From contig CP170561.1 of the NCBI GenBank assembly GCA_042701975.1, positions 4,278,001-4,342,000 of the forward strand: DNA of 64,000 bases, in the 5' to 3' direction. Below are positions 1 to 8,379 of the stretch, in pieces. Every line of letters starts with the position of its first letter. The stretch's first letter is position 1. The notes under the pieces were generated by a model. That model saw only the letters and a program-made list of their open reading frames with translations, made no database searches and was not told the origin of the DNA. A program made the translations under genes and the position numbers. Source of the stretch: JAFALK01 sp042701975 (GTDB taxonomy: Bacteria > Pseudomonadota > Gammaproteobacteria > Burkholderiales > Burkholderiaceae_C).

Positions 1-377
1 AGGGCCTGCTGGACGACGCGCGCTTCCGCGACCAGATCGCGCTGCTGGAGGTCGACGTCGTGGCGCTGGAGATGATGGTCCTGCGCGTGATTTCTGAAGA
101 GAAGAGCGGCAAGCAGAGCCTGGACGTGGCGGGCCTGTTGAAGATCCGCGGCAGCGAGATCCAGCAGCGCTACACCGAGCTGATGATGCTGGCCGCCGGC
201 CCCTACGGCCTGCCCTTCATCCGCGAGGCCATGGAAGCCGGCTGGCAGGGCGATCACGTCGGCGCTGCCCACTGCGCGCCGCTGGCCGCTGCCTACCTGA
301 ACACCCGCAAGACCACGATCTACGGTGGCTCCAACGAAGTCCAGCGCAACATCGTGGCCCAAACCGTTCTGGGGTAA
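1..377 (+). CDS. acyl-CoA dehydrogenase, large-type subunit (3' end only)
   Basis: This is the C-terminal part of an acyl-CoA dehydrogenase whose start lies before the window; the frame is open from base 3. The end carries the family signature IYGGSNEVQRNIVAQ, which belongs to the C-terminal helical FAD-binding domain. The enzyme would oxidise an acyl-CoA to the 2-enoyl-CoA and pass electrons to ETF in the cytoplasm. The next gene starts 3 bases after this stop and encodes a second, diverged dehydrogenase. This large/small arrangement is typical of heteromeric dehydrogenases acting on bulky acyl-CoAs (pimeloyl-, steroid- or aromatic side-chain types). The substrate cannot be read from the sequence. 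Confidence 0.9.
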   Translation, partial: GLLDDARFRDQIALLEVDVVALEMMVLRVISEEKSGKQSLDVAGLLKIRGSEIQQRYTELMMLAAGPYGLPFIREAMEAGWQGDHVGAAHCAPLAAAYLNTRKTTIYGGSNEVQRNIVAQTVLG

Positions 378-380
378 GAC

Positions 381-1490
381 ATGGATTTTGAATTCAGCGA
401 AGACCAGCAGGCCCTGCGCGACGCCGTTGCGCGTTGGGTGGAAGGCGACTACAGCTTCGAGCAGCGTCAGGCCATCGTCCGCGAAGGCGGCTTCTCGCGC
501 GCGGCATTTGAAGGCCTGGTCGGCCTGGGCCTGATGGGCCTGGTCGTGCCCGAGGCCCATGGCGGTCTCGGCCTCGGTGCCGTGGACGCGATGGTTGTGA
601 TGGAAGAGCTGGGCCGCGGCCTGGTGATGGAACCGTACGCGCAGGCCGCCCTGATCGCGCCGGCCGTGCTGGCCCAAGCGCCTGAAGCCGTGCAGGCCGC
701 ATGGCTGCCGCGCATCGTCGGCGGTGAAGCCCTCGTCGTGCTGGCCCACCAGGAGCGCGCCGCCCGCTATGCGCTCGACAAGATCGCCACGCGCTTCGAG
801 AACGGCGCCATCACCGGCAGCAAGAGCATCGTGCCGGCCGGCGACGTGGCCGATGCCTTCATCGTCCCGGCGCAAAGCGCTGCCGGCATCGGCCTGTACC
901 TGGTCGAGCGCAGCGCCGCCGGCGTGAAGACGCGCGCCTATTCCGTGGTCGACGGATCGCGCGCCGCTGAACTGAGCTTTGCCGCCAGCCCCGCCGTCGA
1001 GCTCGTGGCACCGGCGCAAGGCTTGGCCGTGCTCGAACAGGCTGCAGACATTGGCATCGCAGCGCTTTGCGCCGAGGCCGTCGGTGCCATGGACAAGCTC
1101 GTGCTGCTGACAGCCGAGTACCTCAACACCCGCAAGCAGTTCGGCGTCACGATCGCCAGCTTCCAGGCCCTGCGCCACCGCATCGCCGACGTGAAGATGC
1201 AGCTCGAACTCGCGCGTTCGATGAGCTACTTCGCAACGCTCAAGCTGGGCAGTCCGGGCACGGAGCGCCGCCGCGCGATCTCGCAGGCCAAGCTGCAGCT
1301 GGGCCAGTCCATGCGCTTCGTCGGCCAGCAGTGCACGCAGCTGCACGGCGGCATCGGCGTGACGGATGAGTACATCGGCAGCCACTACTTCAAGCGCCTG
1401 ACCGCGATGGAGCTGCAGTGGGGCGACAGCCTGCACCACCTGGGCGAAGTCAGTCAGCGGATGGAAGACAAGGCCGGCGTGTTCGCATAG
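381..1490 (+). CDS. acyl-CoA dehydrogenase, small-type subunit
   Basis: A 369-residue acyl-CoA dehydrogenase family protein. The N-terminal helical domain starts MDFEFSEDQQALRDAV, and the C-terminal domain has the flavin-contacting NTRKQFG motif (around residue 250) followed by QLHGGIGVTDEY near residue 325. It lacks the IYGGSNEVQ-type segment present in the preceding gene, as expected for the diverged partner of a two-gene dehydrogenase pair. The 3-base gap to the upstream gene suggests co-translation. The likely role is alpha,beta-dehydrogenation of an acyl-CoA as a heteromer. The substrate is unknown. Confidence 0.92.
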   Translation: MDFEFSEDQQALRDAVARWVEGDYSFEQRQAIVREGGFSRAAFEGLVGLGLMGLVVPEAHGGLGLGAVDAMVVMEELGRGLVMEPYAQAALIAPAVLAQAPEAVQAAWLPRIVGGEALVVLAHQERAARYALDKIATRFENGAITGSKSIVPAGDVADAFIVPAQSAAGIGLYLVERSAAGVKTRAYSVVDGSRAAELSFAASPAVELVAPAQGLAVLEQAADIGIAALCAEAVGAMDKLVLLTAEYLNTRKQFGVTIASFQALRHRIADVKMQLELARSMSYFATLKLGSPGTERRRAISQAKLQLGQSMRFVGQQCTQLHGGIGVTDEYIGSHYFKRLTAMELQWGDSLHHLGEVSQRMEDKAGVFA

Positions 1491-1525
1491 AGTTCGAGGG
1501 CAACTTTGCGCTCAAGGAGCCCGTT

Positions 1526-2098
1526 ATGCGTCGTGCCCTGTTGTTGCTGTTCAGCCCCCTTCTTTCCGTCATGCTCGCGCCCGGCATTGCCGCTGCGGCC
1601 GACCCCGTGATGATGAAGCCCGGTCTATGGGAGATCCGCCAGACGCCGGAGCTCAGCCCCGACCAACAGGCCAAGATGGAGCAGGCGCAGAAGGCCATGG
1701 CCAGCATGCCGCCCGAGCAGAAGGCGATGATGGAAAAGATGATGGCGCAGCGCGGCGTGTCCATGAACATGAGCGGCGGCACCATCACGATCAAGAGCTG
1801 CGTGAGCAAGGAGCAGGCCGAGCGCAACGCGCCGCCCGTGACCGACGCCAAGAGCCGCTGCACGCACGACGTCAAGCGCAGCGGCAACACCATCCACACG
1901 CATTTCAGCTGTGCGGACCCAGCCTCGGAAGGCGACAGCGACGTCACGCTGACCCCCAACGGCTTCACCAGCAAGACGCGCATCACGCACCAGCGCAACG
2001 GCAAGACAGAAACCGTTTCGATCAGCGGCGACGCACGCTGGCTGGGCAGCGACTGCGGCGGGCTCCAGCCCATGGACAAGACGGGCAGTACGCCTTGA
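1526..2098 (+). CDS. DUF3617 family periplasmic protein
   Basis: A 190-residue secreted protein. The start at 1526 is preceded by an AAGGAG ribosome site and opens a clear signal peptide (MRRALLLLFSPLLS, ending near the AAAAD cleavage region). An earlier start at 1418 would overlap the dehydrogenase and bury the signal peptide. The mature part has the DUF3617 hallmark PGLWEIRQTPE near its N-terminus, a Met/Gln-rich insert (residues 50-75) and paired cysteines. The function of the family is unknown. The stop codon overlaps the TTG start of the next gene (TTGA), so the two are probably translated together. Confidence 0.85.
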   Translation: MRRALLLLFSPLLSVMLAPGIAAAADPVMMKPGLWEIRQTPELSPDQQAKMEQAQKAMASMPPEQKAMMEKMMAQRGVSMNMSGGTITIKSCVSKEQAERNAPPVTDAKSRCTHDVKRSGNTIHTHFSCADPASEGDSDVTLTPNGFTSKTRITHQRNGKTETVSISGDARWLGSDCGGLQPMDKTGSTP

Positions 2099-3813
2099 GC
2101 CGCGCGCTCAGGCTGGCCGCGCTCCTCTTCCTCCCGCTGCTCGGCCAGGCAGCGCAGCCCGACTTCGGCCCGAACGTCCACCTTCTGCAGCCAGGCCAGC
2201 CCGATCTGCAGCAGCGCGTGGACGCCATCTATACCGCGCAACAGCCCAATCATTTCGGCCCGCGCCGCGACGCCATCTTGCTGATGCCGGGCCGCTACGA
2301 AGGCCTGAAGATCGGCGTCGGCTTCTACACGCAGGTGCTGGGCCTGGGCGCGCATCCCGACGACGTGCAGGTCATCGGCGATCTGCGTTCCACCGCCCTG
2401 CTCGACAAGGACAACGCCACGCTGAACTTCTGGCGCGGCGCCGAGAACTTCGCCATCACGCCCGCGCTCGGCCTGCCCGACAACACCATGCAGTGGGCCG
2501 TGTCGCAGGCCGTGCCCTTCCGCCGCATGCACGTGCGCGGCAACATCCGCCTGGCGCAGAACAGCGGCTGGTCCAGCGGCGGCTGGTTCTCCGATGTGCG
2601 GATCGACGGCCAGGTGGCCTCGATCAGCCAGCAGCAATGGCTCTCGCGCAACACCGAATGGGCAGGCTGGACGGGCTCGAACTGGAACATGGTCTTCGTC
2701 GGCGTGCCGCAGGCGCCGCAAGGTATTTTCCCCACGCCGGGCCAGCGCTTCACGAAGATCGAACGCACGCCGATCGTGCGCGAGAAGCCCTACCTCTTTG
2801 TGGATGCCAAGGGCAGCTTCGCCGTTCGCGTTCCCGCGCTGCGGCGCAACAGCACCGGCATCAGCTGGGCCGATGCGAAGGCGACACCGGCCGGCCGCAC
2901 GATCCCCATCGAGCGCTTCTTCATCGCCCGTCCCGGCGACAGCGCCGCGAAGATCAACGCACAGCTGGCCGCCGGCCGGCACTTGCTGCTCACGCCGGGC
3001 GAGTACCTGCTGGATGACACGCTGCACGTGACAAAGCCCGGCAGCGTCGTGCTGGGCCTGGGTTTTGCCACGCTGCGCAACGACCACGGCAAGCCGTTGA
3101 TGGACACGGCCGATGTGGACGGGCTCACGCTCGCCGGCCTGTTCTTCGACGCAGGCGCGCAGGAGGCCGATCACCTGCTGCGCGTCGGCCCAGAAAACTC
3201 CAAGCGCCGCCACCGCGCCAATCCCATTCTGCTCAGCGATGTGTTCTTCCGCATCGGCGGTGCCGCGCCCGGCAGCGTGCGCACGGCGCTGCAGATCCAC
3301 GCCAACGACACGTTGGTGGACCACACTTGGATCTGGCGCGCCGATCACGGCGAAGGTGTCGGCTGGACCAGCAACCCGTCGGCGCACGGCCTGATCGTCA
3401 GCGGCGAGGAGGTGACGATCTACGGCCTCTTCGTCGAGCACTTCCAGCAGGAACAGGTGCTGTGGAAGGGCAATGGCGGGCGCGTCTACTTCTACCAGTC
3501 CGAGCTGCCCTACGACCCGCCGACGCAAGCACAATGGCAGAGCCCACGCGGTCGTGGCTACGCGGCCTACCGCATCGATGACAAGGTCAATCGGCACGAG
3601 GCCTGGGGCTTGGGGCTTTACAGCGTCTTCACGCACGACGACGTGGTGCTGGACAGCGCCATCGAGGCGCCCTCCAAGCCCGGCGTGAAGCTGCACCACA
3701 TGATCACGGTGTGCCTCGTCACGCGCGGCAGCATCGAGCACCTGGTGAACGAGGTCGGCGATGCGGCGCGCTGCCAGGGCAACAACACGGCCACGCTGAC
3801 CGAGTTCCCTTGA
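2095..3813 (+). CDS. secreted beta-helix protein of unknown function
   Basis: A 572-residue protein read from a TTG start that overlaps the preceding stop by 4 bases. This start gives a signal peptide (LRLAALLFLPLLGQAA); all longer alternatives run antiparallel to sense through the DUF3617 gene. The mature protein begins PDFGPNVHLLQPG and contains many short hydrophobic strands with turn motifs such as PGRYEGL, PGSVVLGLG and DGLTLAGL. This is consistent with a right-handed parallel beta-helix of pectate-lyase type. Homologues are often labelled adenylyl cyclase or coagulation factor 5/8 in databases, but I see no cyclase motif. It may bind or modify a surface polysaccharide; that is inference. 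Confidence 0.75.
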   Translation: MSRALRLAALLFLPLLGQAAQPDFGPNVHLLQPGQPDLQQRVDAIYTAQQPNHFGPRRDAILLMPGRYEGLKIGVGFYTQVLGLGAHPDDVQVIGDLRSTALLDKDNATLNFWRGAENFAITPALGLPDNTMQWAVSQAVPFRRMHVRGNIRLAQNSGWSSGGWFSDVRIDGQVASISQQQWLSRNTEWAGWTGSNWNMVFVGVPQAPQGIFPTPGQRFTKIERTPIVREKPYLFVDAKGSFAVRVPALRRNSTGISWADAKATPAGRTIPIERFFIARPGDSAAKINAQLAAGRHLLLTPGEYLLDDTLHVTKPGSVVLGLGFATLRNDHGKPLMDTADVDGLTLAGLFFDAGAQEADHLLRVGPENSKRRHRANPILLSDVFFRIGGAAPGSVRTALQIHANDTLVDHTWIWRADHGEGVGWTSNPSAHGLIVSGEEVTIYGLFVEHFQQEQVLWKGNGGRVYFYQSELPYDPPTQAQWQSPRGRGYAAYRIDDKVNRHEAWGLGLYSVFTHDDVVLDSAIEAPSKPGVKLHHMITVCLVTRGSIEHLVNEVGDAARCQGNNTATLTEFP

Positions 3814-3838
3814 AGAACTGTTGCGCGAGGTAAGCACA

Positions 3839-3845
3839 GTCCTAC
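3839..3845 (+). promoter_or_regulatory. GTCCTAC element upstream of BON lipoprotein
   Basis: GTCCTAC lies 97 bases before the start of the BON lipoprotein gene. The same heptamer, in one orientation or the other, precedes several other stress-type genes in the window. A -10-like CATAGT follows at about 3891. The role is inferred only from recurrence. Confidence 0.4.
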
Positions 3846-3941
3846 AGGCAACCGGCATTGCAGCCGATGCCCGCTGCGCAGAGGCGCGTCCATAGTTGTC
3901 CCAAGACCCGAGTCCGGGCCCAGACGATGAAAGGAACGACC

Positions 3942-4358
3942 ATGTACACGACCTCGATCAGCTCTCGCTCCGCCCTGCTAGGCGCCGTGGCCCTGCTCGC
4001 CGCACTGGCCGGCTGCAATCGTCAGGACGACACCCGCACGCCGGGCCAGAAGCTCGATGGCGCCATTGCCGAGACCAAGCAGTCGAGCGAAGAAGCCAAG
4101 GCCAAGGTGAACCAGGCCGTGGCCGATGCCTCCGCCGCCGTCAGCGACGCCACCATCATCACCAAGATCAACGCCTCGCTCGTCACTGATGACAAGCTCA
4201 AGGCCGGCCACATCGACGTGAAGTCCACGGACGGCCGCGTGACGTTGACGGGCACGGCGCCCGACTCCGAATCGCAGAGCCGCGCCACCAGTCTGGCGCT
4301 GGCGGTGAACGGCGTGCGCTCGGTGGACAACCAACTGGTCGTCGCCCCCAAGGGCTGA
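3942..4358 (+). CDS. BON domain lipoprotein (OsmY-like)
   Basis: A 138-residue protein with a lipoprotein signal peptide (lipobox LAGC), a charged helical linker rich in Lys, Glu and Ala (residues about 30-65), and a C-terminal BON domain (about 70-135) with the pattern TDGRVTLTGTAP and NGVRSVDNQL. BON domains bind phospholipid surfaces and are found in osmotic-shock proteins such as OsmY. The start at 3942 is preferred because AAGGA sits six bases upstream; an ATG at 3927 is possible. A paralogue lies at 16855-17187. A GTCCTAC element lies upstream. Confidence 0.85.
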   Translation: MYTTSISSRSALLGAVALLAALAGCNRQDDTRTPGQKLDGAIAETKQSSEEAKAKVNQAVADASAAVSDATIITKINASLVTDDKLKAGHIDVKSTDGRVTLTGTAPDSESQSRATSLALAVNGVRSVDNQLVVAPKG

Positions 4359-4510
4359 CGACAGCGCTGAACGACTGTTGTTGAGCGGGCGCTCGGCCGG
4401 CCACCGGCTCAGCGCCCGTTACCGTACATGTGCGGCACGTCCCGCTGACCGGGGCGCGCCGCGCTGGGGTATTCTTTCCCTACTGTGACTGTCTGCACGA
4501 TTGCTTCGTT

Positions 4511-4927
4511 ATGTCCGTCTTGCGCGCCTTCATCGTCGAAGACAGCCCCGTCATCCTGGAGAACCTCATCGGCACGCTGGAAGAGCTGGCCAACATCGAG
4601 GTGGTGGGGAGCGTGGGCGACGAAGCCGCGGCTGTCGGCTGGATCAACCGCGCGCCGCAGGACGGGGCCGACCTCTTCATCATCGACATCTTCCTGAATT
4701 CCGGCAGCGGCCTGGGTGTGCTGCGCGAAGCACAGCGCCTGGGCGTGGCCGCGCGCCGCGTGGTGCTGACCAACTACGCCACCGAAGACATGCGCCGCCG
4801 CTGCACCATCCTCGGCGCCGAACGCGTGTTCGACAAGAGCCAGGAACTCGACGACCTGATCAACTACTGCGCCGAGCTCGCCGGCACGCCCAGCCAGCCT
4901 ATGCCGCTGCCACCGGTGCGGAACTGA
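4511..4927 (+). CDS. single-domain response regulator (REC only)
   Basis: A 138-residue CheY-like receiver with no output domain. The acidic pair E10/D11, phospho-acceptor D59 (FIIDIF), T87 and K109 are all present. The start at 4511 gives the normal receiver N-terminus MSVLRAFIVEDSPV. The sensor kinase gene follows within six bases, so the pair is probably a two-component system whose output is by phosphotransfer or protein contact rather than DNA binding. The product at 17375-17824 is closely similar along its whole receiver, so one gene is a duplicate of the other. Confidence 0.9.
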   Translation: MSVLRAFIVEDSPVILENLIGTLEELANIEVVGSVGDEAAAVGWINRAPQDGADLFIIDIFLNSGSGLGVLREAQRLGVAARRVVLTNYATEDMRRRCTILGAERVFDKSQELDDLINYCAELAGTPSQPMPLPPVRN

Positions 4928-4932
4928 AAGCC

Positions 4933-6396
4933 TTGTTCGAACTCCCTGCCCCCTTCCAGAGCAGCAGTCGCCGGCAGCTGGCTGGCATCGTGGCCGCCGC
5001 CCTGCTGGCACTGGCGGTGATGACGGTGATCGAAGGCACCTACCGCTTCGCCGAGCAGGCCGTCGAGAGCGTACGCGCGCGCGATGCAGCGCGCTTCGAC
5101 ACCCTGCTGCTGCGCAGCCTGATGGCCGATGCCGAAACCGCGCAGCGCGGCTTCTTGCTGACCGGCCACGACGACTACCTCAAGCCCATGCAGGTCGCCG
5201 AGGCCCAGTTGCCGCTGGTGATCGAACGCCTCTCTACCGAGTACAAGGGTTCGCAATGGGCCAGCCTTGTGGCCGAGGCCCGGCAGCGCGCTGACGAGAA
5301 GCTCTCCGAGCTGCGGACCACCGTGGCGCTGTACCGCGCCGGCTCGCACGAATCCTGGCAATCGATCCTGCAGGCCGACTTCGGCCGCGAGAAGATGGAA
5401 GCGCTGAGCCACGCGCTGCAGCGCCTGGAACAGCACGAGAGCAACAGCATCGCCAGCGATCGCGCCGCTATCTACCGCGCGCTGATGTTCGGGCGTTTCG
5501 GCGTGCATGCCCTGACGCTGTCCAGCCTGGCCTGGCTGCTCTACTACCTGCGCCGCAACCAAGCCCTGCATGCGGCACGGCGCGAGCACACGCAGATCCT
5601 GCGCGAGGAGCGCGACCGGCTCGAGCGCGAAGTGCGCCGCCGCACGGCCGAGCTGACCGACCTGGCGCGCTACCTGCAGACCGTGCGCGAAGACGAACGC
5701 GCCCACCTGGCACGCGAGCTGCACGACGAGCTCGGCGCCCTGCTCACCGCCGCCAAGCTCGACGTGACGCGCGTGCGCCGCCTGGCGGCCAAGGGCCTGG
5801 GCGCCGACATCGACGAGCGGCTCAAGCACATGGGCGGCCTGATCGACGAAGGCATCACGCTCAAGCGCCGTATCATCGAAGACCTGCGCCCCTCGGCTCT
5901 GTCCAACCTGGGCCTGACGCCGGCGCTGGAAATCCTCGCTCGCGAGTTCGGCGAGCGCGCTTCGCTGGAGGTGCAGCTGACCCTGGACGAGGTGCACGAC
6001 AAGGCCCTGGGCGACGACGGCCGGCTGGCCTTCTACCGTCTGGTGCAAGAAGCACTGACCAATGTGCTGCGCCATGCCAAGGCGCGCAGCGTGCATATCG
6101 AGCTCAAACGCGAAGGCGATGAGCTGCGCCTGAGCGTGCGCGACGACGGCAAGGGCTTCGATCCCGCCGCCGTGCCGGCAGGCCACCACGGCCTGCTGGG
6201 CATGCGCTACCGGCTGGAGAACCTGGGCGGCACGCTGAGCCTGCGCTCCGCGCCCGGCCGGGGCACGGAGATCGAGGCGCGGCTGCCATGCGTCGGACCC
6301 GGCTGCATCAGTGCCGATTCCGAGATGCCTTCGGAACTGCCCACGAGCGTGCCACCCGAGGTGCCGCCCGAGCTCCCGTCAGCGCAGTCGGCCTGA
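4933..6396 (+). CDS. membrane sensor histidine kinase (CHASE3-like, HisKA_3)
   Basis: About 487 residues from a TTG start six bases after the preceding stop. No ATG or GTG lies in frame before the first membrane helix, so TTG is the best choice. The layout is: TM helix (about 16-35), a periplasmic helical sensor with the CHASE3-like ETAQRGFLLTGHDDYL, a second TM (about 185-205), a coiled coil, a HisKA_3 dimerisation domain with catalytic H264 in ARELHDELGALL, and a HATPase_c domain with DDGKGFDP and GLLGMRYR. HisKA_3 kinases usually phosphorylate NarL-type regulators. Its neighbour is a REC-only protein; a NarL-type regulator lies 9 kb away at 15685-16320. A Pro/Glu-rich tail ends the protein. 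Confidence 0.88.
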   Translation: MFELPAPFQSSSRRQLAGIVAAALLALAVMTVIEGTYRFAEQAVESVRARDAARFDTLLLRSLMADAETAQRGFLLTGHDDYLKPMQVAEAQLPLVIERLSTEYKGSQWASLVAEARQRADEKLSELRTTVALYRAGSHESWQSILQADFGREKMEALSHALQRLEQHESNSIASDRAAIYRALMFGRFGVHALTLSSLAWLLYYLRRNQALHAARREHTQILREERDRLEREVRRRTAELTDLARYLQTVREDERAHLARELHDELGALLTAAKLDVTRVRRLAAKGLGADIDERLKHMGGLIDEGITLKRRIIEDLRPSALSNLGLTPALEILAREFGERASLEVQLTLDEVHDKALGDDGRLAFYRLVQEALTNVLRHAKARSVHIELKREGDELRLSVRDDGKGFDPAAVPAGHHGLLGMRYRLENLGGTLSLRSAPGRGTEIEARLPCVGPGCISADSEMPSELPTSVPPEVPPELPSAQSA

Positions 6397-6409
6397 CCCG
6401 CTGCCCTCT

Positions 6410-6416
6410 GTCCTAC
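6410..6416 (+). promoter_or_regulatory. GTCCTAC element
   Basis: GTCCTAC lies 122 bases before the start of the Q/P-rich membrane protein gene, in the 141-base gap after the sensor kinase. It is one copy of the recurring heptamer. Confidence 0.35.
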
Positions 6417-6537
6417 AAGCCGCTGCCGTCCAGGCTGACGCGCGACGGCCCCGCTCCCGGCCAGACTGGATTCACGGGCAGGCTCAAGCAGTGCCTGGAC
6501 CGCATACGTGAACCATCCGAGACAGGAGCCTCTCATC

Positions 6538-7308
6538 ATGAGCATGCAATTCAATGGAAGTGTCCACGCAGACGGCTGGTTGGAGCACATGCCCTCCGGC
6601 CACACCCGCAACCTGGCGATGAACAACGGTGCCGTCGATCGGGAATCCAACGTCCCGCCCAAGCAGCGCCATCACCATCGCGCCCAGACCGCAGCCTGGG
6701 TGCTGCTCTTCCTCGTCGCCGCGGGCGGATTGAGCATGGCCGCCGCCCGCCAGCTGGATCCGGTGGGCTTCGACGCCAAGGTCGACGCGGTGATGGCCAG
6801 CGCCCACAACCTGGGTGACAAGATCGCCGACCAATTCGACAACAAGAAGCCGGCAGTGAACATGGATGTGACCGCCCTGGCAACGCCTGCAGAACCGGCC
6901 GCGCCGCCTGCAGCGACAGCATCCGTGCCGCAATCGCAATCGCAATCGCAATCACAGGCACAGCCGCAAGCGCAGCCGCAGCAGCTGATTCAGCAGCAGC
7001 CGACGGGCGCGGGCACGGTTCAGCCGCTTGAGGCCAACAAGCCAGTGCCGCAACCGGAGACGCAAAGCGCGGTGAGCAAGTCGACCCTGGCGCCGCCGAC
7101 ACCGGCTGCAGCACTGCCGATGCAGGTACAGCCGGCCACGCAGATCCAGCCCGTTACGCCGATCGCGCCGATAACACCCGTGACGCCGATCCAGCCCGGC
7201 ACGCAATCGCCGCCGATCCCGCCGGCCACGCAGGCCCCGCCCGTGACGCAGACCCCTCCGCCCCCGCCGCCGACACAAGGTCCGCAGGCGGAGCAGAGTT
7301 CGCTCTGA
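6538..7308 (+). CDS. single-pass membrane protein with Gln/Pro-rich tail
   Basis: A 256-residue protein of no family I recognise. The start at 6538 follows an AGGAG site by nine bases. A short cytoplasmic N-terminus ends in HHHRAQ and leads to one hydrophobic helix (about 50-72). A helical stretch follows, and from about residue 115 the protein is low complexity: a (Gln-Ser) run encoded by a CAATCG hexamer repeat at 6931-6954, then Pro/Thr/Gln-rich sequence with several PVTP/PITP units. The topology suggests a membrane-anchored, extended periplasmic tail, perhaps spanning part of the periplasm. A GTCCTAC element lies upstream. Confidence 0.7.
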   Translation: MSMQFNGSVHADGWLEHMPSGHTRNLAMNNGAVDRESNVPPKQRHHHRAQTAAWVLLFLVAAGGLSMAAARQLDPVGFDAKVDAVMASAHNLGDKIADQFDNKKPAVNMDVTALATPAEPAAPPAATASVPQSQSQSQSQAQPQAQPQQLIQQQPTGAGTVQPLEANKPVPQPETQSAVSKSTLAPPTPAAALPMQVQPATQIQPVTPIAPITPVTPIQPGTQSPPIPPATQAPPVTQTPPPPPPTQGPQAEQSSL

Positions 7309-7401
7309 TCGGCCTGGCTACCGGATTTAAGTTCGCTTGCCTTGCATCCTGCGCCGCGTCGGTAGGGTCCGGCGCGGCGCAGGATCCATCGAGGAGACCC
7401 C

Positions 7402-7584
7402 ATGCCATCGCACAAGCACTCGGCGCACAAGCCTTCTAAGAAGAGTTCGACAATGCGCAAGGCGGAGCGCGAACCACACGCAGTGCCCGACGCCGCACCC
7501 GCCGATCCCTGCCCTCGTCCGAATCCGCACGGAAGGAACGTCACGCGGGAGCAGGAGAACCACATCACGCCTGCTCGCCAATAG
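7402..7584 (+). CDS. small basic hypothetical protein
   Basis: A 60-residue hydrophilic, His/Lys/Pro-rich protein (MPSHKHSAHKPSKKSS). It is supported by a GAGGAG ribosome site five bases before the ATG and by a hairpin just downstream at 7608-7634. It has no signal peptide, no membrane segment and no recognisable domain. It lies between two other short low-complexity genes of unknown role. Confidence 0.55.
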   Translation: MPSHKHSAHKPSKKSSTMRKAEREPHAVPDAAPADPCPRPNPHGRNVTREQENHITPARQ

Positions 7585-7607
7585 AAAGAAGAGCCGTTTG
7601 CCGGGTA

Positions 7608-7634
7608 GGCCCCGTCCTGCACCTGGACGGGGCC
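7608..7634 (+). terminator. GC-rich hairpin after small gene
   Basis: A perfect 10-bp stem (GGCCCCGTCC / GGACGGGGCC) with a 7-base loop lies 24 bases after the stop of the 60-residue gene. No T-tract follows, so it may be a weak terminator or an mRNA-stabilising hairpin. Confidence 0.5.
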
Positions 7635-7773
7635 GCAGTACCTGTTCGGCCCATCGCTCCCGGATTAACTTTGAAGCGTGCCGGCGTTGAGTGATGCGCA
7701 TCGCGCTGACCCCTCAGCGGTTACCCCGGCCGGGGCCCGGTTGCAAATGCACCGAGTCCTCTTGGAGGAACGC

Positions 7774-7986
7774 ATGGACAACAAGATGGCCGTACGTACT
7801 GCGAGCAATGCGGCGCGAAATGCCTTGGCGCTGGCCCTGCCTCTGCATTTGCACGACATCCCTCCTGACCCGCCGGTGGCACCGACGCCGCCCAAGCCGC
7901 CCACAGCCCCGAGCGAGCAGCCCATCAACGACCCGCCCACGCCGGCACAATCGCCGCCGGTCCGTGATCCGCCCCGGTCGATGTAG
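7774..7986 (+). CDS. small proline-rich hypothetical protein
   Basis: A 70-residue protein starting at the ATG at 7774, which follows a strong GGAGG site by five or six bases. The first 30 residues are Ala/Leu/Asn-rich and helical (ASNAARNALALALPL). The rest is almost half proline (IPPDPPVAPTPPKPP). A longer reading from 7678 is possible but has no ribosome site. I recognise no family. Confidence 0.55.
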   Translation: MDNKMAVRTASNAARNALALALPLHLHDIPPDPPVAPTPPKPPTAPSEQPINDPPTPAQSPPVRDPPRSM

Positions 7987-8021
7987 GCAGGCTCAGCCGA
8001 CACGACGAGCCATGAACGAGC

Positions 8022-8364
8022 CCCTCCGGCAGCTGCTGGAGAACGTGCTGATGTACGTGCTGCGCCGGTATGGATGGCCGCGAACTTCGGCGACTGGATC
8101 TGCCATCGCGTGCTCAAGATGGCGCAGCAGCTGATCGGCGAGATGATTTCGCGCTGGAAGCCGGAACAGTTCAAGGACGACTTCACCAGCGCCATCCATG
8201 CGCTGGTAAAGAAGAAGGTCAAGGCCGGCAAGAAGGCGACGGTGAAGCCTTTGGAAGAGGCACCCGAGGCTGCCAGCAGCTCCAATGTTGTGGACCTGAC
8301 CGAGCTGCTGCGCAAGAGCCTGGGCGGAGGGGCCCGCAGGCAGCCGAAAGCCAGGCGTGCATAG
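8022..8364 (+). pseudogene. remnant of Ku (non-homologous end-joining) C-terminus
   Basis: The frame at 8074-8364 reads LKMAQQLIGEMISRWKPEQF, then KDDF, a Lys-rich linker and NVVDLTELLRKSLGG. This is the pattern of the C-terminal region of bacterial Ku proteins. The conserved Ku residues before it appear in other frames: ENVLMYVLR in one (8037-8066) and ELRRLDLPS in another (about 8077-8105), so at least two frameshifts separate the pieces. The DNA-encircling core that should precede this is absent. No ribosome site precedes the ATG at 8074 and no ligD is in the window. I infer a decayed ku, though a 96-residue product could still be made. Confidence 0.65.
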
Positions 8365-8379
8365 TGAGACTCAAGCGTC

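Noticed and set aside
2095..3813. Calling the beta-helix protein an adenylyl cyclase
   Set aside because: That label circulates for homologues, but no cyclase catalytic motif is present.
1450..3858. An 802-codon minus-strand frame
   Set aside because: It is antisense to the DUF3617 and beta-helix genes, which have signal peptides and family motifs.
4864..6189. A 441-codon minus-strand frame
   Set aside because: It is antisense to the sensor kinase, whose H-box and ATP-binding motifs are intact.
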